Positions 1-10,390 of a stretch of DNA of 64,000 nucleotides are shown here, in pieces. Numbering within the stretch: the stretch's first letter is position 1; each line of letters opens with the position of its first letter. Under the pieces are notes generated by a model, which did not search any database, was not told the origin of the DNA, and saw nothing but the letters and a program-made list of their open reading frames with translations. The position numbers and the translations under genes were made by a program. This stretch comes from Cladophialophora immunda (taxonomy: Eukaryota; Ascomycota; Eurotiomycetes; Chaetothyriales; Herpotrichiellaceae), in assembly GCF_000835495.1 (NCBI RefSeq), contig NW_015622542.1:2688485-2752484 (forward strand). Direction: 5' to 3'.

Positions 1-315
1 GACAGGGCCGAATGCTCGAGGTCGATGAACAGCGCGTCGAAGCCGGCCGCTGCGGCGATCTGCACGACCGACGCGGACGGGGCGAGTTTGATCCCGAAGA
101 CCTGTCCAACACCCAATGTCACTTTATGATGACCTTTCATCCCACAGAGGGGTTTAGGGGGCTGCGTTGATGTATTGTTTCTGGAGAGACCGGGGGAGAA
201 CGAAGGAAAGTACGCGGAGAGACTGATAGCGAGAGGTAGAGAGGGGTGTATCTACCTTGCATATTGAACCTGCCTGCCGAAGGCGATATAGATTGTTCGG
301 AAAGATCGTTGCCAT
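1..315 (-). CDS. HpcH/HpaI aldolase family protein (5' part only)
   Basis: The C-terminal part lies outside the window. The start ATG is at 315-313. Exon 1 (315-256, 20 codons) joins exon 2 (101-1) across a phase-0 intron at 255-102 with GTAGAT donor and ACAG acceptor. The visible 53 residues run from MATIFPNNLYRLRQAG into VFGIKLAPSASVVQIAAAAG and FDALFIDLEHSAL. The (F/L)DxxFIDxEH stretch is the signature of the first strand and helix of the HpcH/HpaI aldolase and citrate lyase-like TIM barrel, where the Glu-His region helps form the metal and substrate site. Family members cleave or form 2-keto-3-deoxy and 2,4-dihydroxy acids with a divalent metal. The family is clear; the substrate cannot be told from this fragment. 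The 154-nt intron is long for this window. Confidence 0.8.
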
Positions 316-1322
316 GGTGAGTTAGTTACGAGGCGAGTTGCTTTTGCGTTTCCTTTTCCCTTGATGTTTCTAACTTGACTCCCTTCGGCCTTTGGGAACG
401 ACAAAGTCTGTCTGGGCAGGCTCAAGCTTCAAGACGATGGCGATACAATTGACCCACTACTGGCAGATGCCACGCTGCCGAGAACATGTAGTCCTTGGAA
501 ATAACATCGCATCGGCTGGGTGAAAGTCCTCCATGAAGATTCTCCCAGCCTACCCAAACCCCATCGCCTACCCCGAGGATAACCTCGACGGGTGGGAAAA
601 GGAGTTGGAGACGAGAGACCATTTCGTGGAGAAGTGCGGGTTTGGTCCTCATCCGTCGGGTCCTTTTGAAATCATACAATCGATGCATCAAGATATCTCG
701 GACTGAGATGCTCCGAAGCGTCGGAGCTTGATCGAAGACTAATCTGGGCATCACTGAACAAAGTGGCAATGGGAAACACGTTTGGATGTGGCCTACTCAT
801 CGTGAAAATGTATGACGACAAAAGTTGATGAAAAGAGAGATGGCTTCGATGAGGGCCCTTCCCCAGCGCCAATCTCAAGCAAGTTAACCATCTCTGCTGA
901 GCGAAAAGGACAACGATGAAAGCTAACTCATAGGAAAGTCTTGGTAGCACTCGAGAGTCCGCCGGTTGGTTCGACAGGCGCGAGGTATATCAGCTCCTAA
1001 ACAATGTGATTCATGCACGCCCTGCAGTAAAAGTGGCACCGTCAGGCCCTGTTTTTCTCTCAAATCCTTCGCAGACATCGCCTATCTTCTCTCATCGCCC
1101 AGAACTGGCTTTGCAGTGGGAAGAGGGTCGCAGCTCCCAGCAGGACGGTACACAAGGAAGGGGATCTCGATGCCGAAAAACTTTCAAGCATGAACTGAGG
1201 GCATGGTGACCAGCCCTTCTGGGTATGATATGAGGATATGAACACGTTGAAGTACTGACCTCGAGAGTGAATCGCTGTAAATGTTATCATTTGCGTGTCG
1301 GCCGAGACGCACACGCCCCTCC
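316..1322. other. Intergenic stretch, no supported gene
   Basis: Open frames here (for example on the minus strand at 422-769 and 672-950) show no recognisable domain and no convincing splice pattern. One TCGGCCGA palindrome lies at 1298-1305, isolated from the group at 46-55 kb. Otherwise I see nothing. Confidence 0.4.
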
Positions 1323-1745
1323 CTAGGTCATTGTCCCAAAGGTCAGAGGACTAGGTGAGAGATGGAGCCACGGTTTCGGCTCGTGAAGAGTCGTGGCCTG
1401 TCGCTGCAGCCTCTCCCTCATTTGCCGGGGGCTTTCTGTCAATGGTCTCACTGCTGTTCCTGGATGAGGGTAGTTATCTGCTGGCACTGACGCGATACAG
1501 TCTGAACAAGGAGGTGGCAGTCTTAGCCGCTGGTATCCCACTGGAATAGCATGGAAAGGAAGGTAGTCATGTTGTAGGTCCAGGTCTTTGGGACGACGGC
1601 TTCGGACACAGTATTGGAGAAGGCGGAGGCAAGCGTAGAAGCCGAAGATGGTGAGCAGCCCAAGGACTACGCCCACGACGAAGCCGGGCCAACTGAACGT
1701 GCAACCTCTGCGCTCGAGGTTGATTGCAGAGACGTGGTACTCCAT
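1323..1745 (-). CDS. Possible small single-pass membrane protein
   Basis: A 140-residue open frame. After a short polar N-terminus it has one strong hydrophobic segment (about residues 20-46: FVVGVVLGLLTIFGFYACL and flanks). An Arg-rich stop-transfer sequence (VRSRRPK) follows, then a polar, Pro-rich tail of about 85 residues. Frames of this layout are common as unstudied fungal membrane proteins. I recognise no family. The frame could be chance, since overlapping frames are open on both strands. The main argument for it is the clean hydrophobic segment followed at once by basic residues. Confidence 0.35.
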   Translation of the reverse strand: MEYHVSAINLERRGCTFSWPGFVVGVVLGLLTIFGFYACLRLLQYCVRSRRPKDLDLQHDYLPFHAIPVGYQRLRLPPPCSDCIASVPADNYPHPGTAVRPLTESPRQMRERLQRQATTLHEPKPWLHLSPSPLTFGTMT

Positions 1746-2725
1746 GTCGAAAGCGAGGCAAATTCGGTGGTCAGCGTACGTAAGAGATGCGGTGCGCCAC
1801 AGTTGGTCTGAGGTGAAAAGATCTGTCTGCTCACTGGCCGTCAGAAGTTTCTCTCAACAAAGTCACGACGTTGTGCTTTCTGGTTCTAGAAGCAGCGCAT
1901 CCAATTGACTTGGCTGGTGATTTGAGGAAAGATCCTGCACCTGCACCTGCTACTCGAGGTTAGAATTATCGACAGAAGGTGGTCAGTAGAAAGAGACGTC
2001 CGGCGAGACGTTGACCGAACGAGTCTGCCCCCGACTATGGCACCCACGGGCTCTTTAGAATCATCAAGACATTCAGGCCGGCTGGTTACAAGCAATCCAG
2101 GGCGAGACTGAAGAGGTGTCGTTCTAGGTGTTTCGAAGCCGAGTTCGAGAACCGCTCTCAGTTGATATTGCAGCAGCGAATGGCCGCCGCGTGGGACGAT
2201 ATCGAAGAGCGGATTCTCTCTCTCACTTCTGCTTCATTTGAGGTGAACAACGAACAAACTGCTCTTCTGGTCGCTCTTTGGCAGAAGCACTCGCGGACGA
2301 GGAACATCGTTCTTCCGAAGCTGCTCTTTACCCGTCCAGTGACGAGGAGCCAATGAGAGCAGCCGGGCGGGACGCGTCAGAGGAGCCTACGTCATCGAAT
2401 CATCTCGATTTCCGCCATTGAAGCCGCCGATACGAGGTACTTCTTGACAGAAGTCCCAGCCGCAGCTCTGTGTGCTCTATCGCAGCTACTCAGGGGAAGC
2501 ACATAAGGCTGCTGTCCCTATGCTCTTGCTGTTACGATAACCGTCCAGCTGCGCCTAGAGATCCAACTAGGACATCTAACCCATCTGTTCGTCCGTTTAC
2601 GTGTTACATCGCCCCTCTACAAGCCCAGAGATTTGTGCCTTTGTGATGAACCCATTGAACGCAATGCCCTGAGCATTCGCATGTGCACAACGGAGTCTCA
2701 ATCTGAATCCCCAACTATACCCGCC
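1746..2725. other. Intergenic stretch upstream of the proton channel
   Basis: No supported gene. It contains a short CTGCAC/CCTGCACCTG micro-repeat near 1935-1950 and would include the channel promoter. An in-frame upstream ATG for the channel lies at 2681. Confidence 0.4.
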
Positions 2726-3532
2726 ATGGCCGATCCCGAAACCGGGCATTCGCCCGTCCAAGCCACGAGCAACACGAATGAATACTCGCCTCTCCTCCCC
2801 TCCGACCGCCAGTTCATCTCCGCCCTCCATCAGTCGCAGGACTTTATAGCCTGCCACATCGTTAAGATCCACGGCGAGGACAGCGCGGTATGGAAACTCC
2901 GACACTCGCTGCAACACTGGTTCTCCTCCAAATGGGGTCACTACTTCGTGATCCTCCTGGTCTCGGCCGATATATGCTGTATCTTCGCCGATTTCCTCAT
3001 CAGTCTGCACATATGTGAACATGCCGGGGAGAAAGGGTTCAACCTGCGGGCTTGGGAGCAAGCAAACGACGTGCTTGGATACGCAAGCCTGGTCTTTTCG
3101 TGTCTGTTCATGGCCGAATTGCTGGGCAGTGTCTTTGCATTTGGTTTTAGGTAACGCCCCGCCCTCTGCGGCCAGTCTGGTCTCCCTACCCTTCACGCAT
3201 TGACCTCGATGCTCGTGTACAGGTACTTCAACAACTCGTTCCACATTTTCGACGCCCTCGTCATCATCGCCGCCTTTGTAATCGACGTGCTCCTGCGCGG
3301 TCCGCTGGAAGAAGCCGGCTCGCTGGTCGTCGTCCTCCGGCTGTGGCGCGTCTTTAAGATCATCGAGGAATTCTCTTCCGGCGCGGAAGACGAAATCGCA
3401 GAATTGCAGGAGAAGATCGACGAGCTGGAGCGAGCGAGGGAGGACGTCCTGAAAGAGAACGAGCAGCTCAAGCACAGGTTGAGGAGCAGGTATGAAGATG
3501 CCGACGGAGATGCAGATGTCGGTGACGGGTGA
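2726..3532 (+). CDS. Voltage-gated proton channel, Hv1 type
   Basis: Two exons, 2726-3150 and 3223-3532, with a 72-nt intron (GTAACG..ACAG) that splits an Arg codon; 244 residues. I chose the ATG at 2726 because its context (CCGCCATGG) is near ideal; 2681 is an alternative. It is a lone four-helix voltage sensor. S1 is about residues 72-94 with Asp82, the position of the human selectivity residue D112. S2 is about 117-140 with Glu131. S3 is about 147-167 with Asp152 and Asp163. S4 carries the signature RLWRVFK at 181-187. A charged coiled coil (about 196-231) would dimerise the channel. It should pass protons out of the cytosol on depolarisation, in plasma or internal membranes. The third S4 charge is Lys187 rather than Arg, and the human zinc-binding His of S2 is replaced by Gly in my alignment. 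The family call is firm. Confidence 0.9.
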
Positions 3533-3549
3533 CGGGTGACGGGTGATGG
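3519..3549. repeat. Short tandem repeat GGTGACG at the channel stop codon
   Basis: Four near-identical copies of the 7-mer GGTGACG run across the stop codon of the proton channel gene and into its 3' UTR. Unit loss or gain would shift the last residues (GDG) and the stop. Confidence 0.6.
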
Positions 3550-4035
3550 GGCGGCAACGGTGGTTCGGAGACACAGGCCCGTACCCTAGGAGAAATTAAG
3601 GATGCCTCTCTCAGTGAGGCCGCGCCGGGGCTTACACCGTATTTCTGAACAGGCCATGGATGCGCTGGGATGACGGGATACCCTAATACAGAACGAGCGA
3701 GGAGTTTGCGGGCGAAATACACGGGTCTGCTCGGCACTCGCTTTCCGGCGTCACCTATACGAATGCACCTCCATTAATAACTAGACATGAAATGAGTGAA
3801 CGACAATGATACTCGTATTGGTACGCATGAAGAGGAAAGAGTTTCATTCTGGGGCTCTGTGGATGTAGCTCGTTACGCAACCATACAAGTGTCAAGGAGC
3901 GCTGGTCCCGGCGGGACTCTCACACCCGATCAGCCACGACCGTAGTGGGTGTCCACCGCATTGAACAAAAGGAATAGCTAAGCAAGTGATCGAGGCAGTG
4001 CATTCTGAGGCGATGGGACTCTCTCCAAGCACCGA
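3533..4035. other. Convergent 3' intergenic region
   Basis: The space between two genes that end towards each other. Apart from the GGTGACG repeat at its left edge I see nothing in it. Confidence 0.4.
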
Positions 4036-5496
4036 TCAGGACCGCGCCCGATCGCACTCCTCAATGAACCGATAGATGCCTTCCAGCCCCTCGTATCCGT
4101 CGCCATTCCCATCAACCGAGCGCTCGGGATATCTTTCTCTTCCGGCCGCGTTGTTTCGTGGTTGGAAGAAGTACATTGCTGCATCTTCCTCGGCTTCCAA
4201 CATTTCGCTCTCGTGCAGGCTGGAATATCCCGACGGGCTTGACATCCAGGGATTTTCACCCATTGCCGCATCGATCATCTCGAACGCGTCGGGCGACTTG
4301 CTCGTGACCGAAATGTGCGAGAAACCCGCAGAGGGGTGTTGCGGCGGAGTGAGCATCTCCTGCCACTCAACGCGGTCTTTCTTGATGCGCTTGATCGGTC
4401 TGTCACCGTAGCCACAGTTGGAGCCCATGAAGCCGGCTTCACTGGCTGTCTTGCTGGGCGCAAACGGAAACAAAAGTGCCATTTCCGTCCCGTTCCTGGC
4501 ATCAAAATCCTCATCTTGACCGACTATGCCGCGCTTGATGTTGAGTTCCCGGCACAGAGCCTCGACGGTATCTGCATCGCAGCCAGGGAAGCGGACGCGG
4601 AGAGTCGTGCTGTTGTGCAGAGAGATCGGGAGGTCGCCTAATGTTGCCAAGTGCTTCAGATCGTTCATGACGGCCGCAAGGTCTTTCAACGCGCGGGCGA
4701 AATCGATTGAGAGGTTGGACATGAGGGTGGTGTTGTTCAGGGTGTCTTGTTGGACCTCGTAATCGCAGGATGCAGTGGAAGGCGAGCGAGGGACACTGGC
4801 CAAGGGTCCAATGGCGGTAATAGTAGGAGACACCTTGAAGTCAATGAAGGAACCGGGTGCATTCTTTGATGACATGTCCATGGTGTGCCTGGCATCTTCT
4901 TGAAGACTGGAAACGGCTCGGAACCGCTTCTCACCTGTGCGAGGATTGGCTCCATCGAATCGTGCTTTTTGGCCCGAGAGCCAGAAGGCTCGAACTGCTT
5001 GGGAGACGTTGGTGACCACCTGTGCCTGCGCAGCAGGGGAATGGGAGAAGTATCTGGCTCCGCCGACTCGACCACCTCCTAGTCCATAGCCACCTGCGTG
5101 ACGGCACAAAGTGCCCCCCGTAAGGTTTGGTCGAAGGGTAGATGCGAACGGGGCCCGACCAGTCAGTCGTCCCACAGCCGCAGCAGTGCGGGAGGAAGGG
5201 TAGGACGCACGAGTCGGACGGCCGTTCGGTCCAGACTGGGACGAGTAGTGTCTGGTGTTGTTGAGACCGTGCAATTTCGTGCTATACCAGCGGCTTTGGG
5301 TCTGACGGATCTGAGCGAGGCGGTTGACGGGTTGTTGGCGCTGAGAGACGCGGGCATAGGCAGGCTGGACGTCGGCTTCAAGTGGCTTGGTTGCCTGCGG
5401 GATCTTGTCACGTATGAACCGTCCCGTCTTCGCGGCGGCGAATTTGACCAGCCTCATGGCCTTGGTGACCAAGAGGTGTCCTCCAGACGACGCCAT
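4036..5496 (-). CDS. Conserved fungal protein, probably mitochondrial
   Basis: A single open frame of 486 residues. The first 170 residues are rich in Arg, Ser, Ala and Tyr, poor in acidic residues, and contain RWYST and RHYSS pieces typical of fungal mitochondrial targeting sequences. A second basic, Gly-rich stretch follows (about 100-155), ending in ARYFSHSPAA. The C-terminal half is acidic and globular, with the stretch SFIDFKVSPTITAIGPLA near residue 220 and a final IYRFIEECDRARS. Fungal proteins of this layout are sometimes labelled casein kinase II beta-2 subunit-like. I see no CK2-beta zinc ribbon (CPxxxC), so I do not accept that name as a function. Reality of the gene is very likely; role unknown. 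Confidence 0.75.
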   Translation of the reverse strand: MASSGGHLLVTKAMRLVKFAAAKTGRFIRDKIPQATKPLEADVQPAYARVSQRQQPVNRLAQIRQTQSRWYSTKLHGLNNTRHYSSQSGPNGRPTRASYPSSRTAAAVGRLTGRAPFASTLRPNLTGGTLCRHAGGYGLGGGRVGGARYFSHSPAAQAQVVTNVSQAVRAFWLSGQKARFDGANPRTGEKRFRAVSSLQEDARHTMDMSSKNAPGSFIDFKVSPTITAIGPLASVPRSPSTASCDYEVQQDTLNNTTLMSNLSIDFARALKDLAAVMNDLKHLATLGDLPISLHNSTTLRVRFPGCDADTVEALCRELNIKRGIVGQDEDFDARNGTEMALLFPFAPSKTASEAGFMGSNCGYGDRPIKRIKKDRVEWQEMLTPPQHPSAGFSHISVTSKSPDAFEMIDAAMGENPWMSSPSGYSSLHESEMLEAEEDAAMYFFQPRNNAAGRERYPERSVDGNGDGYEGLEGIYRFIEECDRARS

Positions 5497-6203
5497 GATG
5501 TTTACCCACCAGGCGGAGGCACACTTGTTGACAGTGATGGAGAGTTGAAAGGAAGTTCAAGTCTGGATGGTTGATGTTGGATGCCCAGCATTTGCCACCA
5601 GGGAGTTGGCGATGATTGGCCAGTGCCTTCCCCGCATCAAAACATTCTCCGAAGCCGACTTTGATTCCGATGCTTTTCCTGAGTCTCCCTTTACGCTGAT
5701 CTTGTCTACTAGCCCTACGGGTTCTTGGAAATCATGGACTAGATGCGGAGTCATTGCGGGTAGGGAAATGCAGTTGTAAAAAGACCGGCGAACGAGTTCA
5801 ACATACAGATCTTTGGTCGACTGGGAAGCTTTTCCCAATAGCAGCGTTTTGGGGAAACGAACTGCGATACCAACGGCTATTGGCCAAACGTCCGATGTGC
5901 GGGCATCGTATTCGAATTCATTGCTTTGGCTTTGCAGGTAAACGCCTGGGACGAAGCCTTTCCTTGATGAGCGACACTGCCTCCTCTCAAGGATGCAGGT
6001 CGTGATGGGGGTGACGAATCACTAACGCTATATCAAGCGTATGCGTGCCCAGAGTCTTGTCAAGTCCTAGGCAGCTGCATTCAGTGACCCAATGCAAAGA
6101 ATGGTGTGGTATATAGAGGTGCTCAGTCCTCCCCACAATATGGTGACGTTCAGAACCGTTCAATCATCTCGCTGTCCTGAGACTTTGTTGTACCTCAACA
6201 CAG
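5497..6203. other. Divergent promoter region
   Basis: About 0.7 kb between the start of the 486-residue protein gene (minus) and the DUF2306 gene (plus). No ORF here has a supported structure. No clear TATA box or repeated motif was seen. Confidence 0.4.
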
Positions 6204-7299
6204 ATGGCGACTTCAAGCGCTGTTTCAGTCCATATGCACATCGTCTCTGACGGGAAAGAGAGGCGTCAATGGAGAAGACTCTACTCCTGGCTTGGTTTCC
6301 AAAAAGGATACAATGTCCCGTTGTGTAGGTAGCAGATGATGTTGTCCAGACATGACCAGTTGCTAAATAGTTGATCTAGTCGTTGTGTTCGCCGCCGCAC
6401 TTCTAGGCTTCAGTCTTGCCCGACTCGAGTATCTCGATTTGGACATCTTCTCGAACGGCGCGTCGCCAGGGGAATGGTACTGGTATCAGACTGGTCATTA
6501 CCGAGTTGGCTTGCTGATCCACTTGGCCACGGTCCTACCTGCCGGTATTCTGGTGGTCTTTCAATTCGTTCCGGTCATTCGCCAACAAGCAATGCTGTTC
6601 CATCGCATCAATGGCCATGTCATCATCATTCTCCTTCTGATCAGCAACGCCGGCGCGCTCATGATCGCTCGACATGCTTTCGGTGGGGAACTGCCCACAC
6701 AAGCTGGGGTTGGTGTGTTGGTTATTTTGACAACCATCGGATTGGGGATGGCGTACTATAACATCCAAAAGCTTCAAGTGGATCAGCATCGAGCTTGGAT
6801 GTTGCGAACCATGTTCTATCTGGGCGCCATCATTACCACTCGAATCATCATGCTCATCGCCGCCTTGACTGTGTCCCAGATCGGATCGTACAACGTGATC
6901 ATGACGTGTGGTGAACTAAGCTCGATTCATGGCCATAACAACCTTGCTGGGGCCTACCCTGATTGTGTGGCAGATTCAGACGTCTTGGGGAATAAGCTGA
7001 AGATGATACACGCAGATTTCTTTAGTGGCATCGAGGAAGAGACTGGAGCGAGTCTTCGGATCAGTTTCGGAATGGCCTTGTGGCTGGCATTCTTCCTGCA
7101 TGCAGTAGGCATTGAAGTATACCTCTCAATGACACCGCAAGAAGCTCAAAGGCTCAGGATGGTGTCATATGTGAAGCAACTGAAGGCAGGCATGAGCAAT
7201 CCAGGCTCTGCAGGACTGGTGGTGGAGAAATTCGGTGATGCGGAGGCATGGAAACCGACAGGAGAGGTCGATATTGGCGACCGAGACCGCATGATGTGA
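6204..7299 (+). CDS. DUF2306 multi-pass membrane protein
   Basis: Two exons, 6204-6324 and 6380-7299, 346 residues. The 55-nt intron (GTAGGT..CTAG, branch-like TGCTAAAT) sits in the first helix, and splicing restores LYSWLGFQKGYNVPLFVVFA. About seven hydrophobic segments follow. Two stretches mark the fungal DUF2306 family: HRINGHVIIILLLISNAGAL around residue 112, and QHRAWMLRTMFYLGAIITTR around residue 172. The conserved His of the HRxNGH and QHRAWMLR motifs may bind haem or metal, but no biochemical role is established as far as I know. The C-terminus is cytosolic-looking and acidic. The upstream ATG at 6204 is in frame with the spliced second exon, which supports the model. Confidence 0.85.
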
Positions 7300-7750
7300 A
7301 GGTTGCTTGCTGGCACTTCATGAATGAGAATGATGAGTATGCAGTACGTATATAGGTGGGTGGCTGTCGTGGTAATATGTAGGTAGATACGAGACCAACA
7401 TGCCAAGACGTCTCTTCCTGGGGGAAACAATGATCCATCGGGAACGCATCGCTGAGGCCTCGTCAATCTTAACCCTCACACTAAACTTGTCATTGGACGA
7501 GTCAATCATATTCCTGGCCTCGAATGTAACCATCGATGAGGCTTGTTACTCGAGCTGTGCCACGGAGTAACCGAACCAGACAGCTTGCATGCAACGTGTA
7601 ACACGGTAAGATGGGGGTGACTCACTCCATGCTGGTCCAATTTGACTCACCTTGAATGATATATGTTGATGCATTGATTGTCTATCACCACAATTCCCAG
7701 AATTCTCACCCAGAACCCGTTACCAATAATCTCTGGTACTGAGCGAAACC
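7300..7750. other. Short intergenic region
   Basis: Between two genes on the same strand. It holds the 3' end of the DUF2306 gene and the promoter of the acetyltransferase gene. No other feature was seen. Confidence 0.4.
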
Positions 7751-8567
7751 ATGGAAGCGGTCGTGGAGAGCTCAGACTTCAACATCGCAGTGCCTCATCC
7801 AACATTAAGGCTCGCACTCACTCCCCCTCGAGAGTCCGATGGAGCTGCCGTGATCCTTGGTCTTAACCACCCCAAGGTATACATGAACCTGAACGGCCCT
7901 CCCTATCCTTATACCGAGCAGGATCGGCAAGAATGGTATGCCAAGATCTCCAGCAACTGGAAACAAAATTGGTCGGAATTGGTCACTATCCGGAAACGCG
8001 CGCAGTCGACTCCGGCCGACTATTCGCAGCGATCGTGGCTCGGGCGACATTGGACGTCAACAATTCGACATTTCGAGGAGTCAGATACCGATTCCAATGG
8101 GAAATTTATTGGCGAGATTGGTGTGGAGAGAGAGAGCTTTTTGTATATTCTAGATGAGGAGCAAAGAAACCGACGGAAAGAAGAGAACGATAAGCTGCAA
8201 GCTGGTGATCCAAACATTACTTGGGAAATCGGCTGTGAGTGCCTTGCTTCCCATCGCAGCCGAGAACATGGACTAATCACACCAAACAGTCTGGCTCATT
8301 CCCGAATATCATGGTCGCGGGATCATGGCGGCCGCCCTGCAGCAACTAATGGCTGAAGTAATCATTCCACACATGAATGTCCACAAACTGGTCGGGACAT
8401 ACTTTGAGCACAATCTTCCTAGCAGAAGAGTGTTCGAAAAGTGTGGATTCACCTTCGAGACGGTGGTGCCAAATGCCGTCGCAGTCAACCCTGCTAAGAT
8501 AGGCGGCATAGAGGGACGAAAGGTCGGCGTGGGCGTGCTGAAGTGGGAACGAGAGTTGGGAGACTGA
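7751..8567 (+). CDS. GNAT-family N-acetyltransferase
   Basis: Two exons, 7751-8234 and 8290-8567, 253 residues. The 55-nt intron (GTGAGT..ACAG) falls just before the acetyl-CoA site, and splicing gives EIGFWLIPEYHGRGIMAAAL. The YHGRGIM stretch is the pyrophosphate-binding loop (Q/R-x-x-G-x-G/A) of GNAT enzymes. The later NLPSRRVFEKCGF is the usual fourth motif (N-x-x-S-x-x-x-x-E-K-x-G-F). The N-terminal part (LRLALTPPRESDGAAVI) matches the first strand of RimJ/RimL-like acetyltransferases. It probably transfers acetyl from acetyl-CoA to an amine of a small molecule or a protein N-terminus in the cytosol; the acceptor is unknown. Between strands 3 and 4 there is a charged insert (about residues 137-155). 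Confidence 0.88.
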
Positions 8568-10390
8568 GAAAGACCCCGGGATTTCCTCTATGAAGCTGCT
8601 TATCTGATGTACTCGGTAGATGGCGGGACCCGTGTCAGAACAACAATAATGGTTGGAAGAGTGACTTCGGGGCAGGACCCGGTACTCTCAGCAATGTGCA
8701 GAGCCCGGGTGGCATTGTGGCTTTGTCGCCTTGACCTACCACAGCCTGATATAATGAATCAGTATCGCGTGCTCTGCCCTGCCCTGCCCTGCTCTGTCTG
8801 TTCGGCTCGCGTTCCGAAGCTAGCAGGAAATCCAATCCCTCGTTCCTCGCTGGCTTTAGGGCTTTCGGGGATTGGGGATGCGAGGTTGGCGGTGAAGACG
8901 CCCGCTACACGCTTAAGGGAAGAGGTTTCCGCCTGCATCACGTCAATGCCTCGTCAAAGCCTCGTCAAAGGTGCATCTGCACACGGGAAGAGATCGACTC
9001 CAACTCATTCCCAAGGTGCCTAGCCTAGGTCAGAAAAGGCATCCTCTTCAAGCCAATCTCCTCTGCACTGATGGCGGTATGATAAGGTCGCGAGCTTTGC
9101 TGAAACGAGAGCGCGCTTCCTGAAGCACAATAACAACAATGCACGGGATCTCATCTGAGGCACCCATGCACCATGAGATTGTCCACCATGCCGCCATGAT
9201 GCGTTGGTGGTTCGACGACTCACGGAGCCCCCTTTTCTGTTGTTAGACTGTCGATAGACCAGATCTGTGGCGCACACGGCTGGGAGTCAAAGTCGCGTCA
9301 AACGTCAGGTGTAGCCCAGCAGCCATGGCCCATGAGGCAAGGGTAAGGCTGCTTTTTCGGTAATCTGCGACTCGCCCCTTTGAGTTTGGGTGAAAGGGCG
9401 TGCAATGGAGTGGTGGCTTGTTGAAGCAGTGTTAGCATCATGTGTCAAATCTCGTGCTCACCGTGCCCACTGTGCTCAGCGAGTCCCAATTCAACCTGGT
9501 TTAAGCGAGAGTTGGTGCCGCTGAGGCCCAAACCGGCGGAGTGACACACACCAAGGCGACCACGACGATCCAGTCACGCCCGAGTGGCTCTTTTCGGGGG
9601 CCTGGATCAGGCTGGTGGGTTCACTCTGGGCTGGCTTCGTTGAGTTCCCCCGCCCGTGAAACTCTGCCATCATCTGCTTTCCAGGCGTCAGGTTGGCTTT
9701 TGTCCACTATCGCCTCCCTTGGAACGCCAATCACGCCCTCATCTCCCCGCCCAAACACTCTTTGGTCAAGTCCATGCCTCTTCCGAGTCCTCCCTTGCTT
9801 CCAGAGAGTCGATAGTTCTTCTGCGGCGGGGACTGGCCCTCGCTTAGCTCGTCCATGGCCCCCAGGGAAGGCGACCTGGCCTTGACCGTGTCGCTTGCTG
9901 AATGGTCCCCGAGCGAGCCCTGCTCCACCAAATAGAACCCCCCTCGCTTCTCGTTGTCCACCTTTTGATCAGTGGTCAGTCTTGGGCAGAGAACCATTCC
10001 TCCCCAGAATCTTCTTTCAGCCGCATGGCATCCCAAAAGTTGGGCCGTCGAATGATTTCGCTCTCCCCCTTTGTCTCGTCCCCCCCTTTGGGGCATGGTG
10101 CTTGTGGACCCCATTCCACCGTGAACGTGGCTAACTAGGATTGAGTCCGAGAATGTCATGGGCTAACAGGTCCTCTCGAACCACACCGATGTTGGTTCAT
10201 GGCCTAGATGCACACGTTCGTGTCCTTTTGCCCAGCCTAATGCGAAGTTCAAGAAGGCACCTTTTCCCAGCTTCCCCTCTATCAGCCCTTTCTACTGTTC
10301 CTCCTTGTTCCTGACAGTTGCTACTCGAATATTCCCAGTCGTCGTCTCTCTGAGGTACCTCACCAAACAACAACACTCGTGCCCTACGTC
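8568..10390. other. Long intergenic region with pyrimidine-rich leader
   Basis: No supported gene in 1.8 kb. It contains a small CCTGC repeat (CTGCCCTGCCCTGCCCTGCT near 8775) and a doubled CTCGTCAAAGC (near 8950). Just before the next gene there is a strongly pyrimidine-rich stretch (about 10255-10375), typical of a fungal core promoter and 5' UTR. TTCCTGACAG near 10310-10319 could be the acceptor of a 5' UTR intron. Confidence 0.4.

Noticed and set aside
2597..3574. 325-residue open frame on the minus strand
   Set aside because: It lies exactly opposite the proton channel exons and intron, has no domain, and is explained by the GC-rich codon pattern of the real gene.
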